Notes: generated by a model not told the origin, from the sequence alone. A DNA stretch of 14,815 nucleotides from SIG480 sp045649265 (GCA_045649265.1 JAZRPO010000042.1:1-14815), one strand, 5' to 3'; positions 1-6,323 are shown, counted from the first letter of the stretch. Translations and numbers: made by a program.

Positions 1-165
1 GTTGCGGAAGGTAAAGCCTCGAAGGTCAAAAGTCAAGTGAAAGAAGAGCTTGCGGAACACGGAATTTCTCACGCAACCGTCGAGATAGAAGAGCCGGGAG
101 AGATATGCTCAGAGCCTGTTTGCAAGGTGGAGCATAAAGAGGATCACCACCATCACCACCATTAA
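1..165 (+). CDS. C-terminal end of a cation diffusion facilitator (CDF) metal exporter, partial
   Basis: The first 54 codons read in frame 1 up to TAA at 163-165; the 5' part lies outside the window. The stretch EELAEHGISHATVEIE is typical of the last beta-strand region of the cytosolic domain of CDF transporters, which export Zn2+ or related divalent ions in exchange for protons and dimerise through this domain. After it come two cysteines (ICSEPVC) and a terminal run of six histidines encoded by mixed CAC/CAT codons (145-162), a plausible natural metal-binding tail. The membrane part and metal-site residues are not visible, so the transported ion cannot be assigned. The gene converges on the RAYT gene across the hairpin at 207-236. 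Confidence 0.7.
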   Translation, partial: VAEGKASKVKSQVKEELAEHGISHATVEIEEPGEICSEPVCKVEHKEDHHHHHH

Positions 166-236
166 AAAAACAACCCACCATATGGGGTGTGGTCTTAAGG
201 AAAGTAAAAGGCTCTCGCAATTTTGCGAGAGCCTTT
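166..236 (+). repeat. Left copy of an inverted terminator-bearing repeat module
   Basis: Starting directly after the CDF stop codon, this reads AAAAACAACCCACCATATG (166-184), an 8-nt spacer, TCTTAAGG (193-200), a short A-rich linker, then a perfect hairpin (207-236). The same arrangement occurs on the minus strand after metG (1519 down to 1440). In the 35-nt flank 18 of the first 19 bases match, the 8-nt spacer is the same length, and TCTTAAGG is identical. The hairpin arms differ in sequence but each is fully self-complementary. The two copies bound the RAYT/XRE/DUF4190 block as inverted repeats. This could be a genome-wide intergenic repeat with a terminator, or the ends of a mobile cassette. 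Confidence 0.8.
207..236. terminator. Bidirectional intrinsic terminator between CDF gene and RAYT gene
   Basis: The 14-bp arms AAAGGCTCTCGCAA and TTGCGAGAGCCTTT pair perfectly around a TT loop. A-tracts on the left and T-tracts on the right give it U-tails on both strands, so it can end both the CDF transcript and the minus-strand RAYT transcript. The RAYT stop codon (235-237) overlaps the hairpin's last bases. Confidence 0.85.
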
Positions 237-720
237 AATCATTGTAAAAGCAATCTAATTCCCATTTTAAAGGGTTTGTGTATATGTATTCCCATATTTT
301 TTGATAATCCTTTTCACCACGTATAATGTGGTCATGAAATGATCTTTGCCATATAGTATTCCCAATTTCTTTTGTAACCATTGTTTTAAAGGAACGAATG
401 ATGGTTTCAAGGTTCTTTGTAGGGGACGATGCCCTCATAGTCCCGTGAAGAAATATAATTAAATGTATGTGGTTTGGCATAATAACATATTTGTCAACCG
501 TTACATTTTCGTATTTGATATTTATGTTATTGATATATTTATCGCATATCAAACCATAATTTGATAAATGGTTTTGCGGGACGATGTGGGCATCGTCCCC
601 TACGATTATTTTTGACAATAATTCTTTTCTGTCTTTTACGCAAATTGTGATAAAATATGCTCCGGGTGTTGAATAATCATATCCTTTTAATCTTGTTCGC
701 TTTCGTTTTGGCAAGTCCAT
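235..720 (-). CDS. REP-associated tyrosine transposase (RAYT; HUH/Y1 transposase family)
   Basis: This 161-aa protein has the marks of the IS200-like Y1 superfamily. The N-terminal GYDYSTPGAYFITICVKDR strand carries the family signature. The HUH motif is in MPNHIHLII (His84, His86), and the C-terminal helix DYQKIWEYIYTNPLKW holds the likely catalytic tyrosine (Tyr139 candidate). RAYTs are single-domain, usually domesticated transposases that nick REP hairpins headed by a GTAG/GTGG tetranucleotide. Matching GTAG-headed hairpins are present here, two of them inside this gene, encoding VGDDAHIVP (residues 40-48) and GTMRASSPT (93-101). The start codon at 718-720 follows AGGGAG, which overlaps the TAG stop of the upstream XRE gene, so the two are cotranscribed. 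Base composition is more AT-rich than metG. No truncation is seen. Confidence 0.88.
   Translation of the reverse strand: MDLPKRKRTRLKGYDYSTPGAYFITICVKDRKELLSKIIVGDDAHIVPQNHLSNYGLICDKYINNINIKYENVTVDKYVIMPNHIHLIIFLHGTMRASSPTKNLETIIRSFKTMVTKEIGNTIWQRSFHDHIIRGEKDYQKIWEYIYTNPLKWELDCFYND
419..445 (+). repeat. REP-like element A, inside the RAYT gene
   Basis: GTAG is followed by GGGACGATG, the loop CCCT, then CATAGTCCC. The 9-bp arms pair with one mismatch. It matches element B (577-603) at 25 of 27 positions but lies in the opposite orientation, giving an inverted pair about 130 bp apart. Read on the minus strand it encodes GTMRASSPT of the transposase. Confidence 0.8.
577..603 (-). repeat. REP-like element B, inside the RAYT gene
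   Basis: On the minus strand: GTAG, then a perfect 9-bp stem GGGACGATG/CATCGTCCC around the loop CCCA, then G. A GTAG tetranucleotide directly 5' of a hairpin is the architecture recognised by RAYT enzymes. Its 27 bases are exactly nine in-frame codons (VGDDAHIVP) of the transposase, between the first strand and the following helix. Confidence 0.85.
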
Positions 721-730
721 AACATACTCC

Positions 731-973
731 CTATTTTATTTCTTGTTCAAGGTTTTCAAACTCATCTGTATCGAAAAATTCCGTTAGAGTTATTCCCAAA
801 CCATCGCATAGCATTTTTAAAGTGACAATTCCGGGATTTTGACTTTTCCCGTACAAAATATTTTTAATTGTTGATGGAGCAATGCCGGATTCAGTTGCTA
901 ATTTGTTAATTGTAATTCTCTTTTCGTCGCATAGATATAAAATTCTGTTTTTTACAGTTGTATAAGTATCCAT
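731..973 (-). CDS. XRE/Cro-type helix-turn-helix regulator
   Basis: This 80-aa protein is almost entirely an HTH_3 domain. Residues about 8-62 contain the helix-turn-helix core INKLATESGIAPSTIKNILYGK, followed by the NPGIVTLKMLCDGLGITLTEFF helices typical of small XRE regulators in Firmicutes. An acidic C-terminal tail follows (DTDEFENLEQE). The ATG at 971-973 is preceded by TAGGAAA. Its TAG stop overlaps the ribosome binding site of the RAYT gene 10 bp downstream, so the two form one unit. It probably binds the palindromic AGRCTA boxes in the divergent promoter region and represses its own unit and perhaps the DUF4190 gene. The target is inferred from position only. Confidence 0.85.
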   Translation of the reverse strand: MDTYTTVKNRILYLCDEKRITINKLATESGIAPSTIKNILYGKSQNPGIVTLKMLCDGLGITLTEFFDTDEFENLEQEIK

Positions 974-997
974 TTTCCTACCCCATTTAAATTTTAT

Positions 998-1013
998 AGA
1001 CTAATTATAGTCT
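998..1013. promoter_or_regulatory. Candidate XRE operator overlapping the -10 of the minus-strand promoter
   Basis: AGACTA-ATTA-TAGTCT is a perfect palindrome with 6-bp arms and a 4-bp centre. On the minus strand it contains TATAAT (1009 down to 1004), the likely -10 box of the XRE-RAYT unit about 30 bp upstream of the XRE start; no good -35 is seen. Related AGGCTA boxes lie at 1031-1036 and 1052-1057. The second, with TAATCT at 1062-1067, repeats the 6-4-6 layout in weaker form. A repressor bound here would block RNA polymerase. Confidence 0.55.
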
Positions 1014-1020
1014 GTTAGTG

Positions 1021-1049
1021 TTGACACGGTAGGCTATATATGATACAAT
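1021..1049 (+). promoter_or_regulatory. Sigma-A-type promoter for the DUF4190-like gene
   Basis: TTGACA (1021-1026), a 17-bp spacer and TACAAT (1044-1049) make a near-consensus promoter about 38 bp upstream of the start codon. An exact AGGCTATA direct repeat sits in the spacer (1031-1038) and just after the -10 (1052-1059), 21 bp or two helical turns apart. This suggests regulation by the divergent XRE protein. Confidence 0.7.
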
Positions 1050-1086
1050 TTAGGCTATAAATAATCTAAGTAGGGGGGTGACGGAT

Positions 1087-1326
1087 ATGGATAAACAAAA
1101 TGCAGCAGCAAAGAATTCTTTTATTCTTGGAATAATCAGTCTAGTAGCATGGGTATTGTGGTGGGCTGAATTACCGTTAGCTATCACAGGAATAGTAAAA
1201 GGATATAAAGGATTAAAAAGTGAAAACAGAAATCAGGCAATTATGGGCATAGCATTTTCTGTTGCAGGAATAGTCTTATCGATTATTTTACTGCTCGTTG
1301 TGCTAGGCAAGGCGTATAATATCTAG
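1087..1326 (+). CDS. Small two-helix membrane protein, DUF4190-like
   Basis: A 79-aa protein with two hydrophobic segments, at about residues 12-36 (FILGIISLVAWVLWWAELPL) and 51-74 (AIMGIAFSVAGIVLSIILLL), linked by a basic loop (KGYKGLKSENRNQ). A short soluble N-terminus, a first helix with a G-I-I-S pattern, and a second helix starting AIMGIAFSVAGIVL match small DUF4190-type proteins of Firmicutes, whose function is unknown. The ATG at 1087 is preferred because AGGGGGG (1072-1078) sits 8 bp upstream; a GTG at 1078 overlaps that Shine-Dalgarno. It is transcribed divergently from the XRE-RAYT unit and converges on metG. Whether it works with the XRE protein is inferred from the shared promoter region only. 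Confidence 0.65.
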   Translation: MDKQNAAAKNSFILGIISLVAWVLWWAELPLAITGIVKGYKGLKSENRNQAIMGIAFSVAGIVLSIILLLVVLGKAYNI

Positions 1327-1382
1327 TAACTGATTTGTCCGGTACTGTAACAAACAGGGAAAATGTATACCATCTTCTAACA

Positions 1383-1399
1383 TTTAGGATAATCCTAAA
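1383..1399. repeat. Perfect 17-bp palindrome downstream of the DUF4190-like gene
   Basis: TTTAGGAT-A-ATCCTAAA has 8-bp arms around one central base. It lies 57 bp after the stop codon and 11 bp before REP-like element C. It could be a protein-binding site or part of the repeat cluster. The very short centre makes it a poor RNA hairpin, so it is probably not a terminator. Confidence 0.45.
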
Positions 1400-1409
1400 A
1401 CCTTAAAAA

Positions 1410-1436
1410 CAGGATGATGTGGGCACCGCCCCCTAC
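1410..1436 (-). repeat. REP-like element C, intergenic
   Basis: On the minus strand: GTAG, GGGGCGGTG, loop CCCA, CATCATCCT, G. It matches element B at 23 of 27 positions. The arms still pair with one mismatch and G-U wobbles, and the GTAG head is intact. It lies 3 bp from the terminator hairpin at 1440-1473. Confidence 0.75.
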
Positions 1437-1439
1437 GAC

Positions 1440-1473
1440 AAAAGGCAGAAACGAATTTTCGTTTCTGCCTTTT
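1440..1473. terminator. Bidirectional intrinsic terminator between DUF4190-like gene and metG
   Basis: The 16-bp arms AAAAGGCAGAAACGAA and TTCGTTTCTGCCTTTT pair perfectly around TT. T-tracts on both strands let it end both the small membrane protein transcript and metG. Confidence 0.87.
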
Positions 1474-1519
1474 AATATTACTGCCCTTAAGAACACTCGG
1501 CATACGGTGGGTTGTTTTT
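1440..1519 (-). repeat. Right copy of the inverted terminator-bearing repeat module
   Basis: Read on the minus strand from 15 bp after the metG stop codon: AAAAACAACCCACCGTATG (1519-1501), an 8-nt spacer, TCTTAAGG (1492-1485), a linker, then the hairpin at 1473-1440. It is the inverted counterpart of 166-236. The 5' flank is conserved while the stem sequence is different (TCTCGC/GCGAGA on the left, AGAAACG/CGTTTCT here) yet still perfectly paired. That covariation argues that the stem is functional. Confidence 0.8.
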
Positions 1520-1534
1520 GCGTAATGTCTGTTT

Positions 1535-3463
1535 TTAGTGAATCTGGGAGCCTTCTTCGATGGCATCATCAGCGAATATGACCTTGCAACCGCCATCCGG
1601 CATATCTGCGGCGAGGAGCATTCCGTTGCTCTCGACTCCACGAAGCTTTGCAGGCTTTAAGTTTGAAACAAGGATTATCTTTCTGCCGATGAGCTCTTCG
1701 GGCTTGTATTCCTTGGCGATGCCGGAAACAATCTGGCGCTCTGCTTCGCCGGTGTTGACGATTATGCGAAGCAGCTTGTCTGATTTCGGAACAGGCTCGC
1801 AGGAAACAACCTTTGCAATGCGAAGGTCAACCGTGTCAAAATCGTCGATTGTAATTTCGTCTTTATACGGAGCGACCTCGCGCTTAGGCTCTGCCTGAGC
1901 TGCTGCGAGAGCTTCAAGCTCAGAAAGCTTTTTTGATTCGTCGATTCTCGCAAAAAGAACCTCGGGTGTTCCTGCCGCAATGGTTCCTGACTGTGCAAAC
2001 TCAGAAAGTGATGAGATATCGGTTTCTTTTGCACCGCACTGCGCGATGATTTTTTCGGCAGTTTCAGGGAGAAATGGAGTGATAAGAATCCCGATGAAGC
2101 GGATGGCTTCAAGAAGATTAAAGAGAACGGTTTCAAGCCTTGCAGACTTTGCCTCATCCTTTGCAAGAGCCCATGGCTCTGTTTCGTCGATATACTTATT
2201 GCTACGGCGTGCAAGTGAAATGATTTCGTCAAGCGCATCTGCAACGCGATATTCATCCATCTTCGCCTTGACTGCATCACGTGCATTGATTGCACATTCT
2301 ATGAATTCGGAGTCAAAGCTCTCACGAGCACCCTTGTGCTGAACCGTTCCGCCGAAGTATTTGTTTGCCATGGCAACAGTACGGTTTACAAGGTTTCCAA
2401 GAGTGTTTGCAAGGTCGGAATTGAACCTGGCGATAATAGTTTCGTAGGTTATCGTTCCGTCCTGCGCAAACGGCATCTCGCGAAGAACATAATAGCGAAC
2501 GGCGTCAACACCGAAATGCTCGACCAAGTCGTCTGCATATATGACATTCCCGCGTGACTTGCTCATTTTATCTGAGCCAAAGAGAAGCCAGGGATGGCCA
2601 AATACCTTTTTCGGAAGCGGCTCTCCGAGGGCCATAAGCATAATGGGCCAGTAGATGGTGTGGAATCTGAGGATATCCTTGCCGATTATGTGGACGTCTG
2701 CCGGCCAGTATTTATTATAGAGCTCGCCAGAGCCGTCTGGGTCATAGCCGAGAGCTGTGATATAGTTTGAAAGCGCATCAATCCAGACGTAGATTACGTG
2801 CTTGTCGTCAAACGTAACCGGAACACCCCATGTGAAGGAGGAGCGGGAAACACACAAATCCTGAAGCCCCGGCTTCAAGAAGTTATTGACCATTTCCTTC
2901 TTGCGGGATTCAGGCTGAATGAAGTCGGGATTCTCCTCAATGTGCTTCATGAGAGTATCCTGATACTTGCTCATTCTGAAAAAGTATGCTTCCTCCTGGG
3001 TTTTTTCAACGGGTCTGCCGCAATCGGGGCATACTCCGTTTTCAATCTGCGTGTCGGTGAAGAAGGATTCGCACGGTACGCAGTACCACCCCTCATACTC
3101 ACCCTTATATATATCGCCCTGTTCGTAGAGCTTTTTGAATATTTTCTGTACGGTTTTGACATGCTCATCATCGGTTGTACGGATGAACTTGTCGTAGCTT
3201 GAATTCATCATATCCCAGATGTTGCGGATTTCGCCTGCAACACCGTCGACATATGCCTTAGGGGTAACTCCGGTTTCGCGTGCAATGTCTTCAATCTTCT
3301 GGCCGTGTTCATCTGTTCCCGTAAGGAAAAAAACATCATAACCCATCTGACGCTTAAAGCGCGCGATAGCATCAGTCAGAACGATTTCGTAGGTATTACC
3401 GATGTGGGGCTTTCGCGATGTATAAGCAATGGCAGTTGTGATATAAAACTTTTTTTGCTCCAT
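1535..3463 (-). CDS. metG: Methionyl-tRNA synthetase with C-terminal tRNA-binding domain
   Basis: This 642-aa class I aminoacyl-tRNA synthetase charges tRNA-Met (and initiator tRNA) with methionine in the cytosol. The HIGH-type signature is HIGN (residues 20-23, in KPHIGNTYE). A zinc-knuckle insert has Cys128-x2-Cys131 and Cys145-x2-Cys148, and KMSKS is at 299-303. The anticodon-binding helical domain follows. From about residue 540 there is an EMAP-II/Trbp111-like OB-fold (DFDTVDLRIAKVV ... SNLKPAKLRGVESNGM) that improves tRNA binding and dimerisation. The ATG at 3461-3463 follows GAGGAAA. An in-frame extension of 22 codons upstream is not supported because it runs into the promoter. It stands alone on the minus strand and is ended by the hairpin at 1440-1473. 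No T-box leader precedes it. Confidence 0.97.
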   Translation of the reverse strand: MEQKKFYITTAIAYTSRKPHIGNTYEIVLTDAIARFKRQMGYDVFFLTGTDEHGQKIEDIARETGVTPKAYVDGVAGEIRNIWDMMNSSYDKFIRTTDDEHVKTVQKIFKKLYEQGDIYKGEYEGWYCVPCESFFTDTQIENGVCPDCGRPVEKTQEEAYFFRMSKYQDTLMKHIEENPDFIQPESRKKEMVNNFLKPGLQDLCVSRSSFTWGVPVTFDDKHVIYVWIDALSNYITALGYDPDGSGELYNKYWPADVHIIGKDILRFHTIYWPIMLMALGEPLPKKVFGHPWLLFGSDKMSKSRGNVIYADDLVEHFGVDAVRYYVLREMPFAQDGTITYETIIARFNSDLANTLGNLVNRTVAMANKYFGGTVQHKGARESFDSEFIECAINARDAVKAKMDEYRVADALDEIISLARRSNKYIDETEPWALAKDEAKSARLETVLFNLLEAIRFIGILITPFLPETAEKIIAQCGAKETDISSLSEFAQSGTIAAGTPEVLFARIDESKKLSELEALAAAQAEPKREVAPYKDEITIDDFDTVDLRIAKVVSCEPVPKSDKLLRIIVNTGEAERQIVSGIAKEYKPEELIGRKIILVSNLKPAKLRGVESNGMLLAADMPDGGCKVIFADDAIEEGSQIH

Positions 3464-3499
3464 TTCCGTTTCCTCTTTCTGTAAAGCTGATATAAAAAC

Positions 3500-3529
3500 A
3501 GTATAACATAAATCCGTAAAAGAAAGCAA
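3500..3529 (-). promoter_or_regulatory. Candidate metG promoter
   Basis: On the minus strand TTGCTT (3529-3524), an 18-bp spacer and TATACT (3505-3500), about 37 bp before the start codon. The -10 is good and the -35 is weak. The short 5' leader leaves no room for a T-box or riboswitch. Confidence 0.5.
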
Positions 3530-3576
3530 CCGCTATATAAAAATATAATAAATAATCAAAAAATACAAATATACAG

Positions 3577-3605
3577 TTGAAATTATGTGTTTTAAAAGAT
3601 ATACT
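3577..3605 (+). promoter_or_regulatory. Candidate promoter of the VanW-DUF975 gene pair
   Basis: TTGAAA (3577-3582), a 17-bp spacer and TATACT (3600-3605). A second TATAAT at 3607-3612 overlaps an out-competed upstream ATG. The remaining divergent intergenic DNA (3464-3655) is AT-rich and shows nothing else I can name. Confidence 0.55.
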
Positions 3606-3655
3606 ATATAATGTGGAAGGATTTATTTTTCACAGAAAAAAACAGGGGTCTGAGA

Positions 3656-5434
3656 ATGATGAAATTATTTGGAAATATTAAAGCTTCAAAAGCGGTTATA
3701 ATTTCTGCATCGGTTATAGGTGTGCTCCTTGTGCTTTTTATTGCACTCACCGTCTATACCTATGCACATTCAACCATTTTCCCGGGTGTTTCTGCCGGAG
3801 GAATTTCGCTTTCCGGAAAAACGGAGGCTGATGCCGTAGAAATTCTCGATGCCTCCTGTGGTGAAAGATATACCCATGCAAAAATAAGCATTTCTCTTGA
3901 TGGGAGAGAGAGTTTTGAGATTGCGGCAGAAGAGCTTGGAATCGCCTTTCCCTCGGCTGATATTGCAAAGAGGGCAAATGCAATAGGGCATTCGGGCGGA
4001 TTTTTTGCAAGAATTTACGATGTTTTGAAAACAATCTTTGGCGGAGTTGATGTCGGTGTTTCCGTCGATATGCTTCCTGAAGCACGTGAGGAGCTTTCGA
4101 AAAGGCTTTCGAAGTATGATGTAGAGCCGGTTGATGCTGCGTACACAATCGAGGAGGATGTTCTCGTTCTTCATCCGCGCGCAGACGGTAAGAAAATCAA
4201 CCTCTCGGCTGCATTTGATGAAATTTCAAAGGCATTTGCAGAAGAAAGATATGACGGCCTTTCGTTTGAAAGGGAAGTTGCAGAGGCGGTTGCTCTTGAT
4301 ATTGACAGGGTTTATTCCGAGGTTTATGCCGAGGTTAAGGATGCGTACCTTGAAAAGGGAGAAGACGGCAACAAGATCGTTCCGCATGTTCTAGGAGTGG
4401 ATTTTGACCTCGAAGCTGCAAGAGCTGCATATAACAAAACTCCTGATGAGGTAGTTAAGATTCCGCTCTCTATCACACAGCCGAAGGTGCTTACAAAGTA
4501 TCTTGAAGTAAACCTTTTCAAGTATTGCCTCGCAGAAGTTGAAACTCATTTCAGCCCGAAAAAGGTTGAGAGAACGTCAAATGTCCGTCTTGCGGCGAGC
4601 TTTGTAAACGGAACTATTTTAAATCCGGGTGAGGAATTTTCATATAACAAGGTTGTAGGACAAAGAACGACAGAGAGAGGCTTTAAGGCTGCTGCAATTT
4701 TTGCTCAGGGTGAGGTTGTTGACGGTATAGGCGGCGGTATTTGTCAGGTTTCATCAACTCTGTATATGGCGGCGCTTCGTGCCAATATGAAGATTAACGA
4801 ACGCAAGAATCACGCTTTCTATGTCGACTATGCACCAAAAGGCGAGGATGCGACAGTTGTTTACGGTTCAATAGATTTTCGCTTTGAAAATACAAGCGAA
4901 TACCCGATTAAAATCGTTGCAACATCAAAAGATAACTATATCAGGATCAGGCTGATGGGAACAGAGCCTGATGAAAAGGTCACTGTAAAACTGACAAAGA
5001 AAACTCATTCAACAACTCCATTTACAGTTCGTGAGAAGCTTACAACAGCTCTTGTGGCAGGGGAAAGAAAGGTCGAACAGAAGGGACAGGAAGGCCTTTC
5101 TATGACGGTTTATAGAAACGTATATGACAAGAACGGCAAACTCATCGAGTCTTATGTTGAAAACAAATCAACATACAAGCCAATGCCTGAAATTGTGCTT
5201 GTCGGGCAAGGTCAGTCAAAGCCAACCGTCGCACCTTCCCCCGATAATCAACAGACAGAGGAAACCCCATCCCCTGCGGAGCCGGAGGCCGATACTGCAC
5301 CTGAGCAGGAAGCTCCGACTACGGAGGACACTGCTCCCGATACAACTTCTGAGGCCACGGAAAACCAGGAGCAGGAAGCGGAGCAAGGTGAGGAGCCTGC
5401 AGAATCAGACGCACCTGATTGGATAGCTCAATAA
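3656..5434 (+). CDS. Membrane-anchored VanW/G5 family envelope protein
   Basis: A 592-aa protein. An uncleaved signal anchor lies at about residues 13-35, so the bulk is outside the cell. Residues about 41-280 look like two peptidoglycan-binding PG_binding_4-type repeats (the first begins FPGVSAGGISLSGKTEADA). The VanW domain spans about 298-430, with the hallmark NPGEEFSYN and GGGICQVSSTLY. A G5-like domain (about 443-516) follows, then a low-complexity Pro/Thr/Glu tail (about 517-592). The family is common in Firmicutes and is thought to act at the cell wall. Despite the VanW name it is not by itself evidence of vancomycin resistance, and no van ligase is nearby. The ATG at 3656 is chosen over the one at 3611, which lies inside the promoter -10 region; AGGGG (3644-3648) is 7 bp upstream. 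DUF975 follows 26 bp later. Confidence 0.88.
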   Translation: MMKLFGNIKASKAVIISASVIGVLLVLFIALTVYTYAHSTIFPGVSAGGISLSGKTEADAVEILDASCGERYTHAKISISLDGRESFEIAAEELGIAFPSADIAKRANAIGHSGGFFARIYDVLKTIFGGVDVGVSVDMLPEAREELSKRLSKYDVEPVDAAYTIEEDVLVLHPRADGKKINLSAAFDEISKAFAEERYDGLSFEREVAEAVALDIDRVYSEVYAEVKDAYLEKGEDGNKIVPHVLGVDFDLEAARAAYNKTPDEVVKIPLSITQPKVLTKYLEVNLFKYCLAEVETHFSPKKVERTSNVRLAASFVNGTILNPGEEFSYNKVVGQRTTERGFKAAAIFAQGEVVDGIGGGICQVSSTLYMAALRANMKINERKNHAFYVDYAPKGEDATVVYGSIDFRFENTSEYPIKIVATSKDNYIRIRLMGTEPDEKVTVKLTKKTHSTTPFTVREKLTTALVAGERKVEQKGQEGLSMTVYRNVYDKNGKLIESYVENKSTYKPMPEIVLVGQGQSKPTVAPSPDNQQTEETPSPAEPEADTAPEQEAPTTEDTAPDTTSEATENQEQEAEQGEEPAESDAPDWIAQ

Positions 5435-5460
5435 AATTTATTTGACGGAGAAAAACTGTA

Positions 5461-6285
5461 ATGAACAAAACTTATGCAAGACGGAGAATAAAAGCAGAGG
5501 CGCAAGCGCTTATGGCGGGCAACTGGTTGAAAGCATTTTTTATTGCCGTAGTTTCCATGCTTCTTCCGGTGTTTATAATTAGATTTTTGCCGATACGAAT
5601 TCCTGAGGTTAATGAGCTTGTCAACGCAGGAGACGATGCCGTAAAGCTTCTCAAACAATTCCTGCCGGGCTCTTTTACGGCAAAAACCGCAGTCTCTATC
5701 GCGGTAACGATTCTTCTGTATCTCTTTATAATGTCTCCGTTCACGGTAGGAACTTCTCGTTTTTTTCTTGAAGTTGCAAGGGGAAGAAAGCCGAAGTTTT
5801 CAATAGTATTTTCACCATATATGAGCCTTAAAACCGTTTTCTCTTCGGTATGGCTTACTCTTCTTGTGTTCCTTATATCTGTGTTCTGGTCTGTAATATT
5901 CATGCTGGTTCCCACGGCTCTTATCTTTCTGGCAGTGGTTTCGGGATCTCGGTTTATTGCGTTAATTGCAGCTCTCCTCGCGCCGGTTTCCACTATAATT
6001 GCGTTTTTGTGGAACAGCAGATATACTTTTGCAAGCTATATTTTTGCAGAGGGCGAAAGGGGCGCGTTTGAAGCCCTCAGAGAATGCATAGAGCTTATGC
6101 ATGGACGGACAAAAGAGTGTATGACGCTTCGTGCATCATATTTCTTCTGGGACATCCTTTCGTCTTATATGTTCCCGCTTACGTACGTATATTTCGCACT
6201 TTCCGGCACGGTCTATGCAAAGTTTCTGTTCTACCTCCGAGATACCGTTCAGGTTATGGGAGAAGATACTCAACCGGAAATTTAA
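5461..6285 (+). CDS. DUF975 family multi-pass membrane protein
   Basis: A 274-aa integral membrane protein of unknown function. Hydrophobic segments lie at about residues 24-44, 76-97, 127-150, 151-183 and 224-250. The signature SPFTVGTSRFFLEVARG after the second helix and a C-terminal ALRECIELMHGRTKECMTLRASYFFWDIL block are characteristic of DUF975. Its basic N-terminus (NKTYARRRIKAEAQALMAGNW) also fits: family members begin with a short amphipathic segment before the first helix. ATG 5461 follows GGAGA. The gene is 26 bp after the VanW gene with no terminator between them, so they are probably one operon acting at the envelope. No clear hairpin ends it; the next feature is the aromatic operon promoter about 40 bp downstream. 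Confidence 0.8.
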   Translation: MNKTYARRRIKAEAQALMAGNWLKAFFIAVVSMLLPVFIIRFLPIRIPEVNELVNAGDDAVKLLKQFLPGSFTAKTAVSIAVTILLYLFIMSPFTVGTSRFFLEVARGRKPKFSIVFSPYMSLKTVFSSVWLTLLVFLISVFWSVIFMLVPTALIFLAVVSGSRFIALIAALLAPVSTIIAFLWNSRYTFASYIFAEGERGAFEALRECIELMHGRTKECMTLRASYFFWDILSSYMFPLTYVYFALSGTVYAKFLFYLRDTVQVMGEDTQPEI

Positions 6286-6323
6286 GAGTTGAAAGCACCT
6301 TTTTGTATTTTTGACAAAAGAGG

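Noticed and set aside
145..162. Six histidine codons suggesting a cloning-vector His-tag
   Set aside because: The run continues a recognisable CDF C-terminus in frame and is followed by a genomic repeat and native genes; no vector sequence is present.
419..603. CRISPR array from the repeated GGGACGATG elements
   Set aside because: The two copies are in opposite orientation, inside one coding sequence, with no regular spacers and no cas genes.
1078..1089. GTG at 1078 as start of the DUF4190-like gene
   Set aside because: It overlaps the AGGGGGG Shine-Dalgarno; ATG 1087 has correct spacing.
1762..2295. 177-residue open frame overlapping metG in another frame on the same strand
   Set aside because: No family resemblance, skewed Ser/Gln/Leu-rich composition and full overlap with metG mark it as a shadow frame.
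3464..3560. T-box or SAM-type leader upstream of metG
   Set aside because: The -10 box is only about 37 bp from the start codon and no T-box motif or terminator hairpin is present.
3611..3655. ATG at 3611 as start of the VanW gene
   Set aside because: It lies inside the promoter -10 region with no ribosome binding site; ATG 3656 has AGGGG 7 bp upstream and leads straight into the membrane anchor.
3656..5434. Vancomycin resistance gene
   Set aside because: VanW-domain proteins with G5 domains are widespread in Firmicutes; no vanA/B-type ligase, vanH, vanX or vanRS is nearby.
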